Source: Pseudanabaena sp. Salubria-1
Lineage (GTDB): Bacteria > Cyanobacteriota > Cyanobacteriia > Pseudanabaenales > Pseudanabaenaceae
NCBI GenBank assembly: GCA_023336205.1
Contig: JALQCR010000006.1
Location: 124,001-188,000 of the forward strand
Reading direction: 5' to 3'
Length of the DNA: 64,000 nt
Shown here: piece by piece, positions 34,415 to 42,145 of the stretch
Position numbering within the stretch: the first letter of the stretch is position 1
How the letters are laid out: every line of letters begins with the position of its first letter
The notes under the pieces: generated by a model
What the model saw: only the letters and a program-made list of their open reading frames with translations
Database searches by the model: none
Told to the model about the DNA's origin: nothing
Translations under genes and position numbers: made by a program

Positions 34415-35971
34415 ATGTAAGAAATGGCGGATGCCTGTAAATACCATAATCAAACCAAGCTCGTCAGCTGCCTTGATTGAATCAGCATCGCGCATACTTC
34501 CCCCTGGTTGCACGATCGCAATAATTCCTGAGGCAGCAGCAGTTCGTACAGAGTCATCAAACGGGAAAAAACCATCACTAGCTAGGAATGCTCCTTTCAC
34601 CTTCTCGCCTGCTTGTTCGAGAGCAATTTTGATTGAGCCAACTCGATTCATTTGACCAGCGCCAATGCCAATTGTAGTGCAGTCTTTAGTAATAGCGATC
34701 GCATTAGACTTGACATGGCGACTAATTTTCCAAGCAAAAATCAATTCCTGCAACTGTTCTGGGGTTGGCTGCTTTTCAGTCACAACCTTCCATACATCAG
34801 GATTAACTGCTTCATCATCAGACTTCTGGACTAGCATCCCTCCAGAGATCGTCTTCACTGTCTCATGGGAACCATGATTAAGATCAGATAGAACTAGCAC
34901 CCGCAAGTTTTGCTTTTTGCCTAAAATTGTTGCCACACTGGGCACACAAGCTGTCGCAACGACACATTCTAAAAATGTTTTATTTAAAAGCAGCGCAGTT
35001 TCTTCGTCAATCGGACGATTGAGGGCGACAATACCCCCAAAAGCAGAAGTGGAATCTGCTTCAAAAGCCTTTTGATAAGCTTCGGCAATAGTCGGTGCGA
35101 TCGCAACTCCACAGGGGTTGTTGTGCTTAATGATTACCGCACAGGGGAGATCGTCACTAAATTCAGCGATAATGCTCCTCGCTGCTTCTAGATCGAGCAA
35201 GTTATTGAAGCTGAGTTCTTTGCCTTGCAATTGTTGCGCCGCAGACCAACCTTTGGGTGTTGCACCAACTTGATACCATGTGGCGGGTTGATGAGGATTT
35301 TCGCCATAACGTAAAGGTTTAGGATTATTGCATAGCAAAGTATAGGAAGAAGAGAGGGTATTGGGCAAACCTTGTGCAACTTTCTGTTCCTTTTCTAAAT
35401 AATCAGCGATCGCCTTGTCGTAGGACTGTGTATGTTGAAAAGCTGCGATCGCTAGTTTTTTGCGAAATTCTAAGGTTGTTTCGCCATTATTTGCTTTTAG
35501 CTCATCCAGAAATTCTGGATATTGGCTAGGACTGGACAATACGGCAACATGATTATAATTCTTTGCCGAGGCGCGAATTAGAGTTGGGCCCCCAATATCG
35601 ATATTCTCGATCGCGTCTTCGAGGGTGACATTGGGCTTTGCGATCGTTTCCGTAAATGGATAGAGGTTAACCACCACAATCCGAATTGGTTGAATCTCGT
35701 TGTCAGCTAGGTCTTGCTGATGTTCAGGCAGTTCGAGTCTTGCGAGAATCCCACCATGAATTCGCGGATGCAGGGTTTTCACTCGTCCACCTAAAATCTC
35801 AGGTGCGCCTGTATAGTCGGAAACCTTGGTAACTTCAAGCTCAGCCGCTTTGAGTGCCTTGGCAGTTCCACCACTACTAATTAGTTGAAAGTTATAGGTG
35901 GTCGATAGTTCGCGGGCAAGGTCGAGTAGTCCTGTTTTGTCAGAGACACTCAAAAGCGCAAGGGGTTTCAT
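34412..35971 (-). CDS. purH: bifunctional AICAR transformylase/IMP cyclohydrolase
   Basis: This 519-residue enzyme catalyses the last two steps of IMP synthesis. The N-terminal IMP cyclohydrolase has ALLSVSDKTGLLDLA, LISSGGTAKAL, GRVKTLHPRIHGGIL, VVNLYPFTETI and NIDIGGPTLIRASAKN. The transformylase has RYGENPHQPA, KELSFNNLLDLEAA, the catalytic Lys-His of IIKHNNPCGVA, SAFGGIVALNR and ASDGFFPFDDSVR. The ATG at 35971 is chosen because GGAG lies about 8 bases upstream and the sequence then starts MKPLALLSVSD, as in the family. The longer ORF to 36091 would cross two hairpins. Cytosolic. Confidence 0.97.
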   Translation of the reverse strand: MKPLALLSVSDKTGLLDLARELSTTYNFQLISSGGTAKALKAAELEVTKVSDYTGAPEILGGRVKTLHPRIHGGILARLELPEHQQDLADNEIQPIRIVVVNLYPFTETIAKPNVTLEDAIENIDIGGPTLIRASAKNYNHVAVLSSPSQYPEFLDELKANNGETTLEFRKKLAIAAFQHTQSYDKAIADYLEKEQKVAQGLPNTLSSSYTLLCNNPKPLRYGENPHQPATWYQVGATPKGWSAAQQLQGKELSFNNLLDLEAARSIIAEFSDDLPCAVIIKHNNPCGVAIAPTIAEAYQKAFEADSTSAFGGIVALNRPIDEETALLLNKTFLECVVATACVPSVATILGKKQNLRVLVLSDLNHGSHETVKTISGGMLVQKSDDEAVNPDVWKVVTEKQPTPEQLQELIFAWKISRHVKSNAIAITKDCTTIGIGAGQMNRVGSIKIALEQAGEKVKGAFLASDGFFPFDDSVRTAAASGIIAIVQPGGSMRDADSIKAADELGLIMVFTGIRHFLH

Positions 35972-35993
35972 AAAAAGCTCCATATTCGTTATT

Positions 35994-36028
35994 AGGAGGA
36001 TGACAACACTTTGTGTTGCCATCCTCCT
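35994..36028. repeat. AGGAGGATG hairpin upstream of purH
   Basis: The arms AGGAGGATGACAACA and its near-complement (one mismatch) flank CTTTG. It lies in the purH leader. Confidence 0.75.
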
Positions 36029-36049
36029 GTACCATTTTATCGCATTATT

Positions 36050-36102
36050 AAAACCAAAAATTGTTTGGGCGGGCTTCGCCCGCCCAAACAATTTTTGGTT
36101 TT
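36050..36102. terminator. 25-bp perfect hairpin at the GST gene 3' end
   Basis: Arms 36050-36074 and 36078-36102 are exact complements with a TTC loop (core GGGCGGGC-TTC-GCCCGCCC). The stop codon of the minus-strand GST gene (36101-36103) is at its edge. Confidence 0.9.
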
Positions 36103-36793
36103 AAGGAGTAATAACGATCGCTTCTTGCTCTGATGTCCATATAGGAAACTTTTGCATGACAAACTCAAACATTTCGCTAGTTTCATGCCACTTTAACCAT
36201 TGTTGCAAGCGCTCATAAGAACTCGATAGGAACCAATCTATATCTACATAGGCAAGCTGTCTTACAAAAGGAAAAATTGCAATATCAGCGAGGGTTTGAC
36301 GATCACTAACCAAAAAAACATGAGCTTCACTAGTTCGCGATCGCGACTGAAGTTGAAGTTCTAAAACTTGGAGAAATTCTTCTGCTTGTTGGCGATAGTC
36401 TTTCTGCGATTTTTCGGGGAATCGGTTTGGGTACTTATAGTGATCGAGCGCATGTTTAAACTCGCGATCATTTGTATCGATAAGCTGCTGTGCGATCGCT
36501 AGAGGCTGTTCTGGCAAGTTTTTCCAATTGAGTGGATCGTGCTGCTCTAGTGCCCAATTCATAATATCGAGACTTTCTTCTAAAACAAGAAAATCTTGCT
36601 CTATAAGATCTTGTCCAGTAAAAAACTGCATTACTGGCGTTGTTCCCTTTGGCGAAATATCGAGCATCTCTTGGGGTTTATTTTTTAAAGAAACTTCTCT
36701 AAGTTCATAGCTAATGCCAGCATAAGCAAGAGCCATTCTTGCACGAATTGCATAGGGACAACGCCTGAAAGAATAGAGGATTGGAAGACGCAT
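36101..36793 (-). CDS. glutathione S-transferase family protein
   Basis: This 230-residue protein has an N-terminal thioredoxin-like domain and a C-terminal helical domain. LPILYSFRRCPYAIRARMAL contains the catalytic-type Cys-Pro-Tyr motif, and KGTTPVMQF holds the cis-Pro that contacts glutathione. VLEESLDIMNWAL is the Glu-Ser glutathione-binding pair, and LADIAIFPFVRQLAYVD is the N-capping box. A Cys rather than Ser/Tyr at the active site points to an omega- or glutaredoxin-like member acting as a reductase. The ATG at 36793 is preferred over a TTG at 36805. It is a single gene. Confidence 0.92.
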   Translation of the reverse strand: MRLPILYSFRRCPYAIRARMALAYAGISYELREVSLKNKPQEMLDISPKGTTPVMQFFTGQDLIEQDFLVLEESLDIMNWALEQHDPLNWKNLPEQPLAIAQQLIDTNDREFKHALDHYKYPNRFPEKSQKDYRQQAEEFLQVLELQLQSRSRTSEAHVFLVSDRQTLADIAIFPFVRQLAYVDIDWFLSSSYERLQQWLKWHETSEMFEFVMQKFPIWTSEQEAIVITP

Positions 36794-36858
36794 ATACCTA
36801 AACAAGAGATAATAATTAGCATATGTTATTACTTACATAAATCCGTGAGCAAGAGAAT

Positions 36859-36945
36859 CACAAGAAATTTTTTGAAAGTGGGGTTTTGCTTCACTTTTAA
36901 CAAATTTCTTTTTTCTGGGCTTAGTGTAAAGCGTTGCAAAAACTG
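36859..36945. repeat. hairpin element CACAAGA(A/G)ATTTTTTG, copy 1
   Basis: CACAAGAAATTTTTTGAAAG pairs imperfectly with CACTTTTAACAAATTTCTT and is followed by TGGGCTTAGTGTAAAGCG. The copy at 56039-56120 has the same order and near-identical words but a perfect stem. It lies upstream of the BMP-type lipoprotein gene. Confidence 0.75.
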
Positions 36946-37031
36946 TAATTAGCAATACCTTTGTCTCATGTGCGATCGCCTTAAATAAAATAGTAAAAAG
37001 GTATGAAACATCTAAATAATTACATTAATTT

Positions 37032-38315
37032 ATGGGAATACTCACTAATAAGGTTTCTTCTATAGTTTCTTTCAAGCACTTATGGGCTGCCATGCTAGTG
37101 GGAATATTTGCTGGAGCTTGTAACAGTACTCCCACAGCTCCTACAGCTTCAACCACTGCACCAACTACAGCAACTACTGCGGCAACTACAACTGCGACCG
37201 ATGCGAAAGAATTTAAAGCAGCGATGATTTTAGTTGGTCCGAAAAATGATTCTGGTTGGAACCAAGGTCATTACGAAGCCTCAAAATATGTAATGGAGAA
37301 GCAATCTGGCATCCAGTTTGACTATGTAGATAAAGTCAACCCAGGCGATCGCCCAAATGTCAAAGCTTCTCAGGTTGCTGACGATCTTATTGCTAAGGGC
37401 GCAAAGCTAGTAGTTTTCAATTCTGACGATTTTAAAGATGATGCCCTAGAAACCGCGAAAAAGCATCCTAATGTGTCCATAATTCATGCAAGCGGTGACT
37501 ATGCTTGGAAAGAAGGCAAAAATTTCAAAAACCAGAAAAACATTAGCAACGTCATGCCTCAAATTGAGTATGGTCGAATGATCTCTGGATGCGCTGCGGC
37601 TCTCAACTCAGAGACAGGCAAAATCGGTTTTGTGGGGTCGTTAATCAATGATGAAACCCGCAGACTAGTATCAGCAAGTTATTTGGGGGCTAAGTATTGC
37701 TGGCAAACCTATCGCAAAAAAAATCCCGAAGATTTGAAGTTTAAGGTGGTTTGGATTGGCTTCTGGTTTAATATTCCTGGACAGACCCTTGACCCGACTA
37801 AGGTCTCTGATGATTTTTACAACAGTGGCTTCGATGTGGTGATGAGCGGTATTGATACCCCAGAAGTAGCCGTGCAAGGAAAGAAAGCTGCTGAAGCTGG
37901 CAAGAAGGTCAAATATCTACACTACGGGCTCAAAACTGGCTGTAATGCTGCTCCAGAAATTTGTATTGGCGTTCCCTATTACAACTGGGGCCCAGCATAT
38001 CTCGATCAAGTCAAAAAGGCTAAGGAAGGTAAATTCACAGGAGAATTTATTGCCGCAGCGCCAAATTGGAAAGACTTGAATAATCCTGACACTTCAGCTG
38101 TGGGATTTGAGAAAGGAAAGGCTCTGACTCCAGAAAGTGACAAGTTCCTGACGGAATTTATTACTGGTTTGGGCGATGGTAAGATCAGTCTTTTTAAAGG
38201 ACCTCTGAACTATCAAGATGGGACTCCTTTCCTCAAGGAAGGCGAAACTGCAACTCCACAGCAGATTTGGTACTTTACCAGCTTGCTACAAGGTATTGAG
38301 GGCGCTAGTAAATAA
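37032..38315 (+). CDS. BMP-family ABC transporter substrate-binding lipoprotein
   Basis: This 427-residue lipoprotein has the lipobox FAGAC near residue 30. A low-complexity Thr/Ala/Pro linker (about 32-60) follows, then a Bmp/PnrA-type periplasmic binding domain: AAMILVGPKNDSGWNQGHYEA, LVVFNSDDFKDDALETAKKH, IGFVGSLINDETRRLVSASY, YLHYGLKTGC and APEICIGVPYYNW. PnrA-like proteins bind purine nucleosides. A matching ATPase and two permeases follow on the same strand, so this is the binding component of a complete importer. A 127-base gap with a repeat separates it from the ATPase gene. Confidence 0.92.
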   Translation: MGILTNKVSSIVSFKHLWAAMLVGIFAGACNSTPTAPTASTTAPTTATTAATTTATDAKEFKAAMILVGPKNDSGWNQGHYEASKYVMEKQSGIQFDYVDKVNPGDRPNVKASQVADDLIAKGAKLVVFNSDDFKDDALETAKKHPNVSIIHASGDYAWKEGKNFKNQKNISNVMPQIEYGRMISGCAAALNSETGKIGFVGSLINDETRRLVSASYLGAKYCWQTYRKKNPEDLKFKVVWIGFWFNIPGQTLDPTKVSDDFYNSGFDVVMSGIDTPEVAVQGKKAAEAGKKVKYLHYGLKTGCNAAPEICIGVPYYNWGPAYLDQVKKAKEGKFTGEFIAAAPNWKDLNNPDTSAVGFEKGKALTPESDKFLTEFITGLGDGKISLFKGPLNYQDGTPFLKEGETATPQQIWYFTSLLQGIEGASK

Positions 38316-38325
38316 GGGATGAATT

Positions 38326-38421
38326 ACCCCCTTTAATTCCCCCTTGTAAAGGGGGAAAACTAGAAATCTTGTTCCCTCCCCTTAGCAAGGGGAGGGTTAG
38401 GGGGGTAAATTTTAAATGAGA
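38326..38421. repeat. CCCTCCCCTT-type repeat, copy B, inside the importer operon
   Basis: This starts with CCCCCTTTAATTCCCCCTTG palindromic to AAAGGGGG, then repeats the words of 34325-34414 (TCTTGTTCCCTCCCCTTAGC and GGTAAATTTTAAATGAGAAA). It separates the binding-protein gene from the ATPase gene. Confidence 0.8.
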
Positions 38422-38441
38422 AAAAGCCTTATGGAATAAAC

Positions 38442-39944
38442 ATGAAAGTTGAACTAAGCCATATCTATAAATCTTTTGGGAATGTCAAGGCAAACCATGA
38501 TATTTCCATGACGGTTGAGGCTGGAAGTGTTTATGGCATCTTGGGTGAAAATGGTGCAGGGAAGAGCACTTTATCCAAAGTCCTGAGTGGATTTATTACT
38601 AAGGACTCTGGCAAGATTGTATTAGATGGAATAGAAGTTGATATTAAAACTCCTGCGGATGCAATCTGCGCAGGAATTGGGATGCTGCATCAAGATCCTT
38701 TAGACTTTCCTTCTCTATCGGTACTTGATAATTTCATGGCTGGGAGAAGTACTTTAGGCAAAAAAAGAACTAAAACTAGCAACGATCGTGGTGATTTAAT
38801 TAGAGAACTTCGGCAGCTATCTGCAACTTTTGGTTTTGACTTACCTCCTAACGATCGCCTAAGTAATCTGACTGTAGGAGAGCGTCAACAGTTAGAAATA
38901 CTTCGGCTTTTGTCTCTTGGGGTGAAGACTTTAATCCTTGATGAGCCAACTACAGGTATTTCTGCATCCCAAAAAACGGCTCTGTTTACGGCGGTCAAGC
39001 AATTGGCTGCGGACGGGAAATCGATTATTTTTGTTTCGCATAAATTAGAAGATGTAGAAGAACTATGCGATCGCTTGATGGTAATGCGTCAGGGTCAAGT
39101 AATAGGAGAAGCTGAGGTTAAAGGTCGAGAATCTAATGAGTTAGCATCGTCTTTAGTGGATATGATGTTTGGTCGAGAGCTAGCCATACCCGCAAAACAT
39201 GAGATTAACATTCAGCAAACGGAACCCGCTTTAGTAATTCAGGACTTGCAGATTGATGGCGATCGCTTAAGTTTGCAGATTGATAAATTAACGGTTAATG
39301 AGGGCGAGGTGATCGGGCTTGCAGGTTTGGAAGGTAATGGACAGCAATTGCTATTGCTAGCCTGTGCTGGTTTACTCAAGCCGAACGCTGGCAAGATTCG
39401 CATTAGTGATGTGGATATGACTAATCGCGCCTATAGTCATTTCTTGAAGGTAGGAATTGGTTATTTGCCAGCCGATCGCTTACAGGATGGTTTGATTCGC
39501 GGTCTATCGATCCATGAGCATTTCATGTTGCGCCAATCGCATTCAGGCTTTTTAATCAATTGGCGGGATACGCGCAAGTTTGCACATGAGGCGATCGAGA
39601 CTTTTAATATTCGTGGGAAACCCTCTACTAAGGTTGAAAGATTATCGGGAGGTAATCAGCAGCGCACCCAAATATCACTTTTACCAGATCATTTAAATCT
39701 ACTATTAATGGAACAGCCAACCAGAGGATTAGACATCGAATCCACCCTATGGATTTGGAAACAGATGATGGCGCGTTGCGAAAAAGGAATGATGATTTTA
39801 TTCACATCTTCTGATCTTGATGAGATTTTGCAATATAGCGATCGCATTCTCGTATTTTGCGGCGGTAAAGTCTCACAGCCTATTGATGCGAAAACTTTAA
39901 CAGTCGATAAACTAGGTCAAGCGATCGGAGGAAAGTTTGCATAG
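38442..39944 (+). CDS. ABC transporter ATP-binding protein, two nucleotide-binding domains
   Basis: This 500-residue duplicated ATPase is of the nucleoside/sugar class. Domain 1 (about 1-240) has Walker A GENGAGKST, signature LTVGERQQLEI and Walker B LILDEPT. Domain 2 (about 260-500) has a degenerate Walker A (GLEGNGQQLLL, no GKS/T), signature LSGGNQQRTQI and LLLMEQPTRGLD in place of the usual Walker B Glu. Only the first half is likely to hydrolyse ATP, as is normal for this class. It powers uptake with the two following permeases. Its end overlaps the next gene by 8 bases. Confidence 0.93.
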   Translation: MKVELSHIYKSFGNVKANHDISMTVEAGSVYGILGENGAGKSTLSKVLSGFITKDSGKIVLDGIEVDIKTPADAICAGIGMLHQDPLDFPSLSVLDNFMAGRSTLGKKRTKTSNDRGDLIRELRQLSATFGFDLPPNDRLSNLTVGERQQLEILRLLSLGVKTLILDEPTTGISASQKTALFTAVKQLAADGKSIIFVSHKLEDVEELCDRLMVMRQGQVIGEAEVKGRESNELASSLVDMMFGRELAIPAKHEINIQQTEPALVIQDLQIDGDRLSLQIDKLTVNEGEVIGLAGLEGNGQQLLLLACAGLLKPNAGKIRISDVDMTNRAYSHFLKVGIGYLPADRLQDGLIRGLSIHEHFMLRQSHSGFLINWRDTRKFAHEAIETFNIRGKPSTKVERLSGGNQQRTQISLLPDHLNLLLMEQPTRGLDIESTLWIWKQMMARCEKGMMILFTSSDLDEILQYSDRILVFCGGKVSQPIDAKTLTVDKLGQAIGGKFA

Positions 39945-41007
39945 TCCCTTACAAAATTTCTCACAAAATCTTCAAATTTTCAAAAAATTCCCTAAAGTTG
40001 TCTACTTTCGGATTGGGGCTTTTGTGGCGGCGCTATTGTTCATTGCGGCGGTGATCTTGCTATCAAGTGGCTCACCACCTCAAGTCGCCATGGGCATGTG
40101 GAATGGGGCTTTTGGTAGTAGCGATCGCTTTGCTAGGGTTATTTCTACTCTTTGCCCTTTATTACTTGCTTCCTGCGGCTTGATTTTTACCTTTACCGCA
40201 GGTTTATATAACTTAGGTATCGAAGGGCAAATTACAGCAGGCGCGATCGCCTCGACATTATTGCTCAGACTTATTCCCGAAGGATTTCCCCCTGCGATTG
40301 CAATTACACTTGCCATATTATTTGGTATTGTTGGCGGTGGATTATGGGGCTTACTAGCAGGTGTGTTAAATATCTATGGCAAAGTCAGCGAGATTTTTGC
40401 TGGTTTGGGCATGAACTTCACCGCGCAGGGATTAGCGCTTTATCTCGTCTTTGGTCCGTGGAAGCGATCGGGCGTTGCCTCAATGAGTGGTACGGAGCCA
40501 TTTAGTGATGCTTTATCGCTGCCAACTGTCGGTAATACTGACTTTAGTCCGATCGCTCTAGCGATCGCTATATTTGCTTTGATTGTTACTGCAATCGCAA
40601 TTAGAGCTACTTACTTTGGCTTGAAGCTAAAAGCGGTGGGTAATAATTTACGGGCGGCTCATGTGTTGGGAATTCCAGCGATCGCGCAAATGTTGAGTAG
40701 CTTTGTGATTTGTGGTGCATTTGCAGGAATCGCTGGCTCTCTGCAAGTAGTCGCTGTGTTCCATCGACTCATTCCTAATATTTCTAGCAATTTAGGATTT
40801 TTAGCTTTGCTAGTAGTCATGCTGATTAATTACAATCCCTTTTTGGTTTTGCCGATCGCATTTCTATTTAGTTCTCTAAATGTTGGTAGTTTGGAATTAC
40901 CGCTATCTCTAAGTCTAGATTCTTCTCTTTCTGGGATTATTCAAGGAGCATTGCTACTTTTCGCGATTCTTGGCGAAGGTTTAGCAAAGTTATCTAAGGA
41001 AACATGA
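39937..41007 (+). CDS. ABC transporter permease (BMP/nucleoside type), first
   Basis: This 356-residue membrane protein has about nine hydrophobic segments. LYNLGIEGQITAGAIAS is the conserved cytoplasmic-loop motif of the BPD_transp_2 family, and GKVSEIFAGLGMNFTAQGLALY with the LKAVGNNLRAAHVLGI region also fits. The start is a TTG at 39937: GGAGG at 39927-39931 sits at the right distance and it overlaps the ATPase stop, indicating coupled translation. It forms the transmembrane pore with the next permease. Confidence 0.9.
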   Translation: MHSPLQNFSQNLQIFKKFPKVVYFRIGAFVAALLFIAAVILLSSGSPPQVAMGMWNGAFGSSDRFARVISTLCPLLLASCGLIFTFTAGLYNLGIEGQITAGAIASTLLLRLIPEGFPPAIAITLAILFGIVGGGLWGLLAGVLNIYGKVSEIFAGLGMNFTAQGLALYLVFGPWKRSGVASMSGTEPFSDALSLPTVGNTDFSPIALAIAIFALIVTAIAIRATYFGLKLKAVGNNLRAAHVLGIPAIAQMLSSFVICGAFAGIAGSLQVVAVFHRLIPNISSNLGFLALLVVMLINYNPFLVLPIAFLFSSLNVGSLELPLSLSLDSSLSGIIQGALLLFAILGEGLAKLSKET

Positions 41008-41021
41008 TCTTCTAATAAAGA

Positions 41022-41098
41022 GATCCCCTTCAATCCCCCTTAAAAAGGGGGAAGAATTTAATTCTCCCTCCTTTTTAAGGGGGGCTGGGGGGATCTCA
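41022..41098. repeat. CCCCCTTAAAAAGGGGG-type repeat between permease genes
   Basis: GAGATCCCC at the left and GGGGATCTC at the right are inverted. Inside are CCCCCTTAAAAAGGGGG and CTCCCTCCTTTTTAAGGGGG. This palindromic spacer sits inside an operon. Confidence 0.75.
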
Positions 41099-41125
41099 AT
41101 CTCTGCAAATTCAGCTATAAAAACA

Positions 41126-42091
41126 ATGGATATAATCACAATTCTGGCTACAGCGATCGCAACTTCGACACCTCTGATTTTCGCTAGTATTGGCGAAACT
41201 ATTACCGAACGGGCAGGTGTGATTAATCTATCTGCTGAAGGGACAATCTTGATGTCAGCGATGACAGGCTTCGCCGTAGCAAAGTTCTCGAATAGTCTGC
41301 TCTTAGGATTTGCATCGGCAGCTCTTGTTGGCGCTGCGATCGCATTAGTCGTTGCAGTTGGCGCAATTACCCTAAAGCAATCTCAAGTGTCAATTGGATT
41401 TGTATTGGCTCTGATGTGTAGTGATTTATCTTCTTTTTTAGGTAATCCCGTTGTCAGAGTTGAGGGAATTACGGTTCCGAGCTTTAAAATTCCTGTTTTA
41501 GAGAGTATTCCTGTTTTTGGGAAACTCCTATTTCAAAGTGATCTATTAGTCTACAGCAGCTACATTTTAATTCTGGGTTCATGGTTTTATTTCTATCGTA
41601 CCCAAGGTGGCTTAATTTTACGGACAGTTGGCGAACAACCAGCCGCAGCCTTTGCGAGAGGTACTAATGTAATTAAAATGCGTTACATCTATACGCTCCT
41701 CGGTGGTGCATTAATGGGGATCGCAGGAGCCGCTTTCTCGTTAGATTTCAAAGCTGGATGGAGCCACCGCCACACCGCAGGTTATGGCTGGATTGCTTTA
41801 GCGATCGTCATTTTTGGTGGTTGGAATCCTCTGCGTGTAGCCTTAGGAGCTTATCTATTCGGGATTTTGCAATCTTTAGCTAGCGTCGCTCAGAGTGCTA
41901 TTCCTGAAGTGCCGACGCAGGTATTTAATACGGCTCCTTTTGTATTGATGATTTTGATGTTGGCGCTGACTTCGGGAGAATGGCTCGATCGCTTAATATC
42001 GGCTTTGCCGCGATCTCTTAAACAAGGGATATTAAATACAGTCAGAACTACGCCACCTGCGTCATTAGGAAAAGTATTTGATCAGGACTAA
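41126..42091 (+). CDS. ABC transporter permease (BMP/nucleoside type), second
   Basis: This 321-residue membrane protein has about eight hydrophobic segments. The family motif is present as GETITERAGVINLSAEGTIL, followed by QSQVSIGFVLALM and LRTVGEQPAAAFARGTNV. It completes the importer of binding lipoprotein, double ATPase and two permeases (37032-42091). A perfect hairpin at its stop codon ends the operon. Confidence 0.92.
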   Translation: MDIITILATAIATSTPLIFASIGETITERAGVINLSAEGTILMSAMTGFAVAKFSNSLLLGFASAALVGAAIALVVAVGAITLKQSQVSIGFVLALMCSDLSSFLGNPVVRVEGITVPSFKIPVLESIPVFGKLLFQSDLLVYSSYILILGSWFYFYRTQGGLILRTVGEQPAAAFARGTNVIKMRYIYTLLGGALMGIAGAAFSLDFKAGWSHRHTAGYGWIALAIVIFGGWNPLRVALGAYLFGILQSLASVAQSAIPEVPTQVFNTAPFVLMILMLALTSGEWLDRLISALPRSLKQGILNTVRTTPPASLGKVFDQD

Positions 42092-42134
42092 TACCAAAAC
42101 ACAAAATGGATAAGCCATTTTGTGTTTTGGTATT
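42090..42134. terminator. 20-bp perfect hairpin ending the importer operon (ATACCAAAA/ACAAAATGG family)
   Basis: AATACCAAAACACAAAATGG and its exact complement flank ATAAG. It overlaps the stop codon of the last permease and lies before the convergent kinase gene. It shares ATACCAAAA and ACAAAATGG with 34188-34225. Confidence 0.88.
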
Positions 42135-42145
42135 GGGTAATTGAT

